Source: Ochotona curzoniae
Lineage: Eukaryota > Chordata > Mammalia > Lagomorpha > Ochotonidae
Assembly (NCBI RefSeq): GCF_017591425.1
Contig: NW_024465885.1
Location: 46,309,001 to 46,373,000 of the forward strand
Direction: 5' to 3'
DNA length: 64,000 nt
Every line of letters begins with the position of its first letter. Position 1 is the first letter of the stretch. The translations under genes and the position numbers were made by a program. The notes beneath the pieces were generated by a model. That model saw nothing but the letters and a program-made list of their open reading frames with translations, did not search any database and had not been told where the DNA came from. Shown here piece after piece: positions 55,905-64,000 of this stretch.

Positions 55905-56240
55905 AAGTAGGGCCCCGTTGTGTGTGTAAGGGGTTTATGTACATGTATGTGTTGCATCGTGGGGACTGTGTACATATGTGCAACAATGTGTATGGTCATA
56001 CATGTTTGAGTAATTGTACATGTGTGATTTGTGTGCATATGGGTGTGTCCATGTGTGTTATCTGTGTGCCTGCACATGTGGGTACATGTGATGTGTTGTT
56101 GCGTATATGTGTGATCTGTGCACATGTTTTGGTGTGCAGGTATATGTAGTTTTGTGTAGGGGTGTGTCTGGATGTGGTATGCATGTTTATTTGGGGGTGT
56201 GCATTATGGTAAGTGCATGCATATAATGCATGAGTGCATG
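55905..56240 (+). repeat. Degenerate TG/CATG-rich repeat
   Basis: Irregular TGTGT and ACATGTG runs fill over 300 bp, an old decayed dinucleotide array. Confidence 0.75.
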
Positions 56241-56419
56241 CCCACTGCTGCCCTGGTACATGGAATAGTGGAAGAGGATGGATGCCCCTGTGCTTCAGCT
56301 TCTTCTTGAGTTTCACCAGCCAGCCAGCCCTTGTGTGGGAAGACAGCACAGGGTCAGTCCCATAACCTGTGCCTGGCTGGCCAGTGGGCGAAGTGGCACC
56401 CTGACTCAGGCCAGGGGAG

Positions 56420-56663
56420 TGGGACCTGCCAGCCTTCTGCTCGTTCACTTTCCAGATGGCTGCAACTGCTGAAGCCAAGCTGGTCTGCAGGTAGGAGCTT
56501 GCTCCCAGTGTCCCATGTGAATGGGCCATCCTCCACTGCTTTCCCAGGCATGTTACAAGGAGCTGGATCAGAAGTAGAGCAGCCACGACTCGAACTGGCA
56601 CCCGCATGGGATGCTTGCTCTTCAGGCACCAATTTTACTCAGTACACCTCAGTACCAGTCCCA
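56420..56663 (-). mobile_element. Diverged lagomorph SINE, partial
   Basis: GTTCACTTTCCAGATGGCTG, CTCCACTGCTTTCCCAGGC and CGACTCGAACTGGCACCC mark it. The tail half is eroded. Confidence 0.75.
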
Positions 56664-59084
56664 GTGTTACTGATTTCCAGTCCCATCTGCGCTTGCCTTG
56701 GCAGGGCCAGACTGTATGGTTTTGCAGGCCTTCTCGTCCCGACGGGCTAAATGCTCCCCACCGCTGCTGAAAGCCAACACTGAGTGCACTGACCAAAGTG
56801 AGTTTCTGAGGCTGTTAGGCTGCTGCTTGGCCCAGCCTTGGGCTTCAGCCAGCTCTTCCCTCCCACAGAGTGGGGGAGCCCCAGCCCCAAGCCGGGCTCC
56901 CGAGAAGTGCACTGCCCATCCCCTGGGGGGCCTGGCCTGCTACCAGCTGCCCTAGCCATCTGCCCCGCTGGGACCACCCCCAGCCTCTGGGTGTACTACC
57001 TGAGCAGTGGGGGTTTGCTCAGAAAGTGGACATGAACTTGGAAGCTGATGCACACCAGCAGGGTAATTTTAAGAAAAAAAAGAAACATATTCTAGAAGTG
57101 CATCTCTGACGACTGTGGGAGGTTGGGTGACCCTGAGCATGCCGGGGCTGTCAGATGCAGGGGTCGTGACCGATGGGGCACAGGCTGTGTTAGGGCTCAG
57201 CTGGCTGCAGCTGGCCCCAGCAGCAGGGACAGCCCAGCTGCCGGCCTTGCAGAGAAGGAAGCCCCCTGTGTGCCCAGGCCGGAGCTGGTGCCTTCCCTCT
57301 TCCCCTAGTCAGAGGAGACCTCTCTGGGCCAACACGGCTCTGGGGCCTGCCTCCTGGGCCGGTTTCTCCAGCCCCACCCCCGCGGCCCAGGTCACTGCTC
57401 TTTCGGAGAAGGCGGGCCTCTTGGGACTCCTGGGCCAGTGTGTTATTACTTGGCCTCTCCTGTTCTGAAGGGCACTGGTGGTGTCCCTTGGCAAGGAGGT
57501 GGCCACCCAGCCAGTCTGACTCATCGCTGCCTCACAGGCTCTCCGAATTGAAGCCAAGAAGCCTATAAAATGACCGGAAGGAGGCTGTGCTGGCATCCAG
57601 GCCTTGTAAAAGCAGCTCCTGGCTCGTGGGAGGAGAGGCGTGCCTCGCAGCTGGTATGTTTACATTCCTGAGGCCCAGCTCTGGCCTTCTGAACAGCCAG
57701 GCCAGGTTCACATGGCTTCTGCAGGCTTGCAATGGAAACATTAAAATCAAATGTACTTCTTCCCCTTCCCACCCAGATTAGTAAGTTTTGAAGTGTATTT
57801 GAGAGATGGGGTAACTCCCATCCCCAGCCAAGGCAGGGCTGAAGCCAGGAGCCAGAAACCCAAAGGGTGACAGGGACCCACTGCCGTCCAAAGGCCGTAG
57901 TGCAGGAAACCGCCTCTGCGCCAGCGCAGTCCCTGAACTGTGTCTTCTGAGCGGGAGGGTGCATTCTTCACCCGCAGGCTGAGCACCTGCTCCCCCGGAT
58001 TATTAAATTACCCTTTAAAGTTTCTTAATTATGCTCAGATGTACTTAGCATAAAAGCTACTTCCTAACCATTTCTAAGTGCATTAAGTTGCCTTCTGGGT
58101 TCATGACCTAGGCTTTTTGTAATATCTCATCCTGTTTCCTTCCATAGAAGCGTCCACAGTCCGTCCTTCAGCGAGCCCTGGACATCAGCCTGGCAGCCCT
58201 ACTGGGTGGAGATGGCTTGCTCTCTAGCAGTAAAGCTGAGATGCATTTTGGATCTTTCTTACTCAACTTTGATTTTATATTTTTATGTGTCGGAGACTTG
58301 GCTCTTGGGCCAGCCTGCCGCACCGGTGGGAAGGTCCACAGTGTTGTGATGGTGTCTGTAATTGTGGCTCCAGGAATGCAGTTACACAGCAGTTACACAG
58401 TAGAATTTCATGCCTCATCCTAGTTCTCCTTTTGTTTATAGCACTTGACCAAGTGACTCGAAAGTATGGTCATGTGTCTCTGAGATGTGTAGCCTACAGC
58501 TGAGGCTGAACGCATCCCATGTGACACATATTAGGCTTGGCAGCCAGACGGTGTGGGTTTCGCAAGCTGTGAAAGGGCTCCTGGGGCCATCGCCGGGCAC
58601 CCAGAAGGAGGCTGCAAATGAGAAGGGCAGACTGGGGTGGCCCTGGCAGGCCACACCAAGGTGCCCAGTACCTGTGTAGCTGCCCCAGGGACCGTACCAG
58701 GCATGAAGAGGAGGAGGAGGGCGGGTTTGAGGAAGACTGTCCCTCACAAGTGGCCTGTTTTAGCCCAAACAAGAAAAGCCACCAGGCCTAGAAGGCTGGG
58801 GCCCACGGTCTATTTCTCCAGGACCCCCAGTATGCTCCTGAGACCCCCAAATGCATGGGGATTGCAGTAGCTTCCGACTTGGCCTTGCAGCCGGCCAAGA
58901 GAATTTCTCATTGGCACCCAAAGGCAAGTCCCGTCTTTTAGTTTCCCATCTGAGACCGGGGGTCTTGACAGTGGCCACTCTGTATCCAGGTGGGAGCTGG
59001 GGGAGTCCTGGGAAGAGTGCAGATGTTGTGACCAAGGTAGACAAACCTGCCAGAGCTCCAAGAAAGAAGCTGAGCTGCAGGTCC
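56664..59084. other. Unassigned intron sequence, 2.4 kb without recognisable SINEs
   Basis: No exon supported. The acceptor-like site at 58146 is discussed under rejected items. Confidence 0.4.
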
Positions 59085-59715
59085 CCTGAGCAAGCACCCA
59101 TCCACCCACACCCCTACGGGTCCCCGGGCAAGCACCCACCCACCCCTACATCCTGAGGGTCCCGGACAAGCACCCACCTACCCCTACACCTCAAGGTTCC
59201 CTTGAACAAGCACCCATCCACCCACACTCCCAAGCGTTCCCTGGGCAAGCACTCACCTACCCCTACACCCCGAGACTCCCCTGGGCAAGCACCCACTCAC
59301 CTCCACACCCTGAGACTCCCCTGGGCAAGCACCCACCTACCCCTACACTTTGAGGGTCCCCTGGGCAGGCACCCATCCACTCACACCCCCATGGGTCCTA
59401 TGAGAAAGTACCTACCGAATCCTATACCTCAAGGGCACCCTTGGCAAGCAGCCACCCACCCCTACACCCTGAGACTCCCCTGGGCAAGCAGCCACCCACC
59501 CCTACACCCTGAGACTCCCCTGGGCAAGCAGCCACCCACCCCCACACCCTGAGACTCCCCTGGGCAAGCAGCCACCCACCCCCATACCCCAAGACTCCCC
59601 TGGGCAAGCAACCACCCACCCCCACACCCCGAGACTCCCCTGGGCAAGCAACCACCCACCCCCACACCCCGAGACTCCCCTGGGCAAGGAGCCACCCACC
59701 CCCACACCCCGAGGG
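59085..59715 (+). repeat. 40-bp minisatellite (about 16 units) in DOP1B intron 2
   Basis: The unit is CCTGGGCAAGCA(G/C)CCACCCAC followed by CCCTACACCCTGAGACTCC. The right-hand 59440-59715 block is highly regular with exact 40-bp spacing. Left-hand units are diverged and vary in length. The strand is strongly C-rich; on the minus strand each unit has four runs of three or more G. Confidence 0.95.
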
Positions 59716-59944
59716 CAGGCTGGGAGGCCATGAGCCTGGATGGTGTGTGGTGCTTGTCTTGTTTACAGACCAGAAGCTGCACTCTTGGGGCCAGCTGGAC
59801 CCAGGACCGGGGCTTTAGGATTTGCTGGGACACGTTCCCATTGTGTCTGATCAGGAATGGAAGAGTCTTCAGTGCAGGAAGAACTTTCAAGTTCATGATT
59901 CTTGCAGCCACAGCCAATAGCAGTCATGGCTATGAAATGTAACA
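59716..59944. other. Unassigned intron sequence
   Basis: No exon or repeat recognised. Confidence 0.3.
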
Positions 59945-60400
59945 TCATTGTGTGTGTGTGTGTGTAGTAAAAAGCACACAACACACAATTGACCATTTTA
60001 ATCCTATTAATTATATTGCTGTTCTGCAGCCACAACCCCTTCCATCTCTGTAATTTTTCTTATCTTCCCAAGCTGAGACTTGGTGCCCATTAAGCACTCA
60101 CTGCACGCCCCTCCCAAACCCGTTCTCTCTGACTCCACTTGGTGCAAGTGGCATCATGGGCTACCGCTCTTTAGTGTTTAAGTGCGGAGTCACACCCCCA
60201 TTAACTGAGGGTACTCATGGCATCTGTCTGGTCCCCAGTCCACTTCCTTGGCGCTTGGCTCCTGTGCCATGGTGGCCGTTCTGGGTGGTGGTATGCTGCT
60301 GTGAGCAGGAGTGTCTAAGAATCTGTGCATATTCCTGTTTTATGTCCTGGTGTGTACCCAGAAGTGGGGCGGCTGCGCCACGTGTCACCTTGATCAAAAA
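59945..60400 (-). mobile_element. Old LINE-1 3' region with (GT)n
   Basis: CACAATTGACCATTTTAATC, CTTCCATCTCTGTAATTTTT and AGAAGTGGGGCGGCTGCGCC are consistent with the complement of ancient L1 3' UTR. A short (GT)n lies at 59949-59966. Confidence 0.65.
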
Positions 60401-60415
60401 GAAAAAAAAGCTGAG

Positions 60416-60496
60416 GTTTCTTCTTCTCCTTCTCCCTCCTCCTCCTCCTCTTCCTCTTCCTCCTCTTCTCCTTCATATTTTCTTCTTCTTCTTTTC
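60416..60496 (+). repeat. Polypyrimidine (CTT/CCT)n tract
   Basis: About 80 bases of nearly pure C and T, adjoining the tail of a minus-strand SINE. Confidence 0.9.
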
Positions 60497-60786
60497 TTCA
60501 TTTGTTTTATCAATTTGAAGTACATAGTTAGAGATCTTCCATCTACTGATTCACTTCCCAAAAGGCCACAATAGCCAAGGGTGGGCCAGACTGTACTCAG
60601 CAGTCTGGTCTCTCAGCTGCATGCCAGAGGCCTGAGAACTCAGCCGTCCTCTGCTGCCCTCCCAGGCCATCCTCTGCTGCCCTCCCAGACGTACTTGCAG
60701 GGAGCTGGACTAGAAATGGAGTAGACGGAACTCACACCAGTGCCCATGTGGGGTGCCAGCATCATAGGCAGTGATGCTGGCCCCAA
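60497..60786 (-). mobile_element. Diverged lagomorph SINE with small internal duplication
   Basis: CTACTGATTCACTTCCCAAA and AGTGCCCATGTGGGGTGCC mark it. CATCCTCTGCTGCCCTCCCA-type sequence is repeated in tandem at about 60640-60690. Confidence 0.82.
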
Positions 60787-61092
60787 ATGTCTCACTTTTT
60801 CTGAGGAACCACTACAGCGTCCTCTACAGTGGTGGCGTCATTTGCCACACTCAGCAGCAGTGCGTGGCACTCAGTGCTGCAACTTCCACAGCCACTCCCG
60901 AAATGCTGCAGGTGTTAAGCTCGGTGGCACCTGGCAGGGAGGAAGCAGCAAAGCCCCCCATATCCTGCAGAGTGGGGTCCCCTGAACTATACAGGGTCAA
61001 GCAGGAGAAAGGCATCCGCCTCCCCCCACTGGAGCCTTTGTGGAGCCCTGCACTGTGGGACCTACGAGAGAAGAAAAGTCACCAAATCTCTT
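60787..61092. other. Unassigned intron sequence
   Basis: No exon or repeat recognised. Confidence 0.3.
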
Positions 61093-61322
61093 TCTAATTT
61101 ATTTATTCAAAAGATAGAGATTCAGAGAGAAGCCGAGAGCGCACCTTCCATCTGCTCCTTCCCTCCCCCAGATGCCAGCAGCTGCCCAGGTGGGGCCGGG
61201 CCAAGGGCAGGAAGCAGCAGGGACCAAGTACTCAAGCCATCACTGTGCATTAGCAGGAAATCAGAACCAGACTCTGAGTCAGGCAGACCTGGGTGGTACA
61301 GCCGTGCCCAGCGGCCTCTTAG
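61093..61322 (-). mobile_element. Diverged lagomorph SINE
   Basis: ATTTATTTATTCAAAAGATA and GTGCATTAGCAGGAAATCAG mark it. Confidence 0.72.
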
Positions 61323-61904
61323 CAGAGAGACAGAGGCCGGGGGTGTGGTCTGTGGGCGAGGCTCAGGGTCTTGGGGTGGAGGGACGCTTGGCCAGGCTCC
61401 TTCTTTCAGATTCGTTCTTTCTTGGCACTCCTATGTGACAGTCTTGACCAGGTCTGTCATGGAGAAGGGAGGGAGAGGGGGAGAGTGGCCCCCGAGGTTT
61501 CACAGCCTGCCTCAGGGAGGAGGGGTGGCATGGGGGCGGGAGAGGAACAGCCCTCCTATACCTGCTATTTCCTAGGAGTCCAGGATGTGGAAATTAGGGG
61601 TGGCATTTTCTACCCCCATCAGTATCCACCCAGAGACGTCTGTCCTAAAAACACAGAGATGTTTCTCTGTGTGCAGAGTTCACGCTTGGCAGGGCTGCCA
61701 TGGGACAGTCTGGCAAAAGTGCGATTGCAGGCAGCAAGTGTGGGCATCACACCTGCCCCCCGCGTGGTGAACCTTATTACCAACAGGTGATTGGCTGCTC
61801 CCTCCCCACCAGCGCCACCTGCAGCCCCTGCCTAGTGGCTTAAGGAGTGGGCCAGCTTCTTGGTGCAGTCTGACGTGGGCATGCGTGGCACTGCCTAGAA
61901 GCTG
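61323..61904. other. Unassigned GC-rich intron sequence
   Basis: No exon or repeat recognised. Confidence 0.35.
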
Positions 61905-62130
61905 GCAGTTTTTGATTTCTTTGTAGACTTTAGGTTCACAGCGAAATTGGAGGGAGGGTGGAGCCATCCTGTGTCCCTGCCCCCTGGGTGCCCGGCCACG
62001 TCCCTGCTACCAGAGCCTCTAGCTCACGGTGGCGTTCACCATGGCCGAGCTGGGTGCGTGTGGCAGTGTGACAGCGGTGTCCCTGTCCTGAACATCCTCC
62101 CTGCTCGGCCGCTGTCTCCTTCCCGCAGCC
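61905..62130 (-). mobile_element. Possible old LINE-1 fragment
   Basis: GTAGACTTTAGGTTCACAGC and ATCCTGTGTCCCTGCCCCCT resemble the L1M 3' UTR complement. Confidence 0.4.
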
Positions 62131-62232
62131 TCGGCAGACACTGCCGTCTTTGCCATCTCCAGGGTGTCAGACGCTTGGACTCAAGCACATGGGGGCTTTC
62201 CTTTCCTTTTTAATTATTTATTTGTTTTGTTT

Positions 62233-62898
62233 AAAGATTTATTTATTTTTTTGGGCCCTGCGTGGTGGCGCAAGTGGTTAAAGGTCCTCGCCTTGCACGC
62301 CCGGGATCCCATATGGGCGCCGGTTCTAATCCCGGCAGCCCCGCTTCCCTTCCAGCTCCCTGCCTGTGGCCTGGGAGAGCAGTCGAGGACGGCCCAAAGC
62401 TTTGGGACACTGCACCTGCGTGGGAGACCCGGAAGAGGCTCCTGGCTTCGGATCGGCATAGTATCGGCCCGTTGCGCTCACTTGGGGAGTGAATCATCGG
62501 ACGGAAGATCTTCCTCTCTGTCTCTCCTCTCTGTATATCCGCCTTTCCAATGAAAAAATAATAAAAATAAATCTTTAAAAAAAAAGATTTATTTATTTTT
62601 ATTGGAAAGTCAGATTTACAGAGAGGAGGAGAGACAGAGAAAGATCTTTGTTCAATGATTCACTCACCAAGTGGCCGCAACAGCTGAGCTGAGCTAATCC
62701 TAAGCCAGCCTAAGCTCCTTCCGGATCTCCCATGCGGATGCAAGGTCCCAAGGCTTTGGGCCGTCCGCAACTGCTTTCCCAGGCCACAAACAGGGAGCTG
62801 GATACGAAGCGGGGCCACCAGGATACAAACTGGCACCTGTATGGGATCCTGGCATGTGCAAGGCGAGGACTTTAGCTGCTAGGCTACCGCACCAGGCC
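62233..62898 (-). mobile_element. Lagomorph SINE split by a younger SINE in its tail
   Basis: The body is 62583-62898, ending CGCACCAGGCC. Part of its A-rich tail (62233-62250 on the + strand) is separated by the insertion at 62253-62582. Confidence 0.92.
62253..62582 (+). mobile_element. Young lagomorph SINE nested in another SINE
   Basis: Starts GGGCCCTGCGTGGTGGCGCA. The duplicated target AAAGATTTATTTATTTTT is seen at 62233-62250 and 62583-62600. The copy is nearly identical to 48908-49237 and keeps its B box at 62322-62332. Confidence 0.97.
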
Positions 62899-63022
62899 TA
62901 CATGTGGACTCTTCAAATTGGATCCTACTATTTATTTTCCCTTCACAATTTCGCAGATAAATGATTTGTTCCTAGCACATATTGTGACCCTAGTTTGCCT
63001 TTTGTCCTTTTAACACTGGGAG

Positions 63023-63355
63023 TTTTTTTTTTCTTTCAAGATTTATTTATTTTTATTGGAAAGTCATATATATAGAGAGAGGAGGAGAGACAGAAATATC
63101 TTCCATCCGATGATTCACTACTCAGGTGACCGCAACTGGTGTTGCGCCAATCTGAAGCCAGGAGCCAGGAGCTCTTCTGGGTCTCCCACACGGGTGCAGG
63201 GGCCCAAGGCTTTGGGCCGTCCTTGACGGCTTTTCCCAGGCCACAGGCAGGAAGCTGGATGGGAAGTGAGGCCGCCAGGATTAGAACTGGCGCCTGTATG
63301 GGATCCCAGTATGTTCAAGACAGGTACTTTATTGCTAGGCCACGGCGCTGGGCCC
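63023..63355 (-). mobile_element. Full-length lagomorph SINE
   Basis: A complete copy ending CACGGCGCTGGGCCC. Confidence 0.95.
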
Positions 63356-63675
63356 AAGCAGCACTCATCATCCCAGCTCTTCCCTGGGACACCAGCACAG
63401 CCACCCTGCAGTGCAACCCATCTAATCTCAGCAGCCACAAGTGACTGACACAGGCCCAATTCACGCGCCAGGCGAAGGGGGGTCAGAGCCAGTGCGGGCT
63501 TCCGTCTGGCTGCTCAGGATAGCAATCAGGTTACCACCTGCCATTTGTTTACTTCTGGAGTTTTCCATTTTATCATTCTGCACCACAACTGAAGGCAGGT
63601 AACAGAAAGCTCAGGCTGAGGAGCCGCAGCCCGAAGGGCTGCCGTGGGAACGCATTTGTTTCCTCCACGTCTTGC
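63356..63675. other. Unassigned intron sequence
   Basis: No exon or repeat recognised. Confidence 0.35.
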
Positions 63676-63888
63676 CTTTTCAAGATTAAAGAGCATCAGA
63701 GAGAGATTTTCCACTTGTAGATTCACTCCCCAGATAGGCACAAGTCAGGTCTGGGTCACCCCAAAGCAGAGCCCAGAACTCCATCCTGGTCTCCCGTGGG
63801 TGTGAGCCATCCCCTGTGGGTTTCAGGCACGGTTAGCAGGGTGCCGGATGGGAAGTGGAGCAGCCGGGGTAGGAACTGCTTCACGTCC
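63676..63888 (-). mobile_element. Lagomorph SINE, partial
   Basis: GATTCACTCCCCAGATAGGC and CCGGATGGGAAGTGGAGCAG mark it. The head is missing. The remaining 112 bases to the window end show no exon. Confidence 0.82.
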
Positions 63889-64000
63889 GCTAAAGGGCAG
63901 TTCCAGTCGGTCGCTCTGGAGAAACCTCAGCATCATGTAAGAGACGGTCTTCCATTACTTTTCAACCCTCTCGGGGTCCGTGTGTTTCTGCCTTACGTTC

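Larger units (their letters stand above)
37600..64000 (+). other. DOP1B: DOP1B (DOPEY2) gene, 5' part, running off the window
   Basis: DOP1B is a large Dopey-family protein linked to endosome-Golgi membrane traffic. Only its 5' end is here: the CpG-island promoter, non-coding exon 1 (donor at 37797), intron 1 (37797-41352), coding exon 2 (41353-41517) and part of intron 2. The next coding exon should begin with residues like ALQSNLRY in human; no such frame was found up to 64000, so intron 2 exceeds 22 kb. The gene is on the same strand as CBR3 and starts about 5.7 kb after the CBR3 stop codon, as in human 21q22.12. The exact transcription start is not known. Confidence 0.9.

Noticed and set aside
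55442..56125. 227-codon His/Thr-rich minus-strand frame
   Set aside because: It is read through the TG-rich degenerate repeat and the 20-bp repeats.
58147..58423. Possible extra DOP1B exon after a good acceptor (TTTCCTTCCATAG) with an open frame of about 90 codons
   Set aside because: The translation does not resemble the Dopey sequence expected after SLGKLNK, and no consensus donor was found at a fitting place.
59085..59715. CRISPR-like array of regular repeats
   Set aside because: The units are directly adjacent with no unique spacers, and the genome is mammalian; it is a minisatellite.
59422..59917. Gly/Trp-rich minus-strand open frames of up to 151 codons
   Set aside because: They are translations of the 40-bp minisatellite; a unit not divisible by three that stays open in several frames is a composition effect.
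63886..64000. Search for DOP1B exon 3 at the window end
   Set aside because: No frame matches the expected ALQSNLRY-type start; the exon must lie beyond 64000.

Overview
This is a mammalian nuclear window. The organism is almost certainly a lagomorph and most probably a pika (Ochotona). More than fifty copies of one tRNA-derived SINE of about 330 bp, of the lagomorph C-repeat type, are scattered on both strands, together with lagomorph-style LINE-1 3' ends. There is no bacterial-style gene packing: long open frames are almost all read through SINEs, simple repeats or CpG islands, and only two protein-coding genes can be supported.

Layout. Positions 1-23000 are intergenic and repeat-rich: SINEs, LINE-1 pieces, a solo ERV LTR at about 12439-13005, and a pair of inverted MLT1-like copies (5777-6307 and 18715-19211). 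Positions 23050-31934 carry CBR3 (carbonyl reductase 3) on the + strand: a CpG-island promoter, three coding exons (23492-23780, 25953-26060, 31471-31934) with GT-AG introns in matching phase, and a predicted product of 286 aa. Positions 32000-36700 are intergenic and include an orphan TATA/CCAAT promoter-like module at about 32430-32600. Positions 36960-38260 are a second, very GC-rich CpG island holding the promoter and non-coding exon 1 of DOP1B (DOPEY2). DOP1B coding exon 2 is at 41353-41517 and encodes the first 46 residues. From 41518 to the end is DOP1B intron 2, full of SINEs, old LINE-1 3' ends and a 40-bp minisatellite at 59085-59715.

The order CBR3 - DOP1B on the same strand matches human 21q22.12 (SETD4-CBR1-CBR3-DOP1B-MORC3), so the first 23 kb is probably the CBR1-CBR3 intergenic interval. 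The two genes are not functionally linked: CBR3 is an NADPH-dependent short-chain dehydrogenase/reductase of the cytosol, and DOP1B is a large Dopey-family protein of endosome/Golgi traffic.

The observations most worth a second look are a lost CBR3 stop codon that adds nine residues, ARE-like and ISRE-like sites around the CBR3 promoter, a start-stop upstream ORF one base before the DOP1B start codon, the tandem GC-box promoter of DOP1B, the G-quadruplex-capable minisatellite, and the near-identical inverted repeat pair. I did not find an undescribed multi-gene system in this window.
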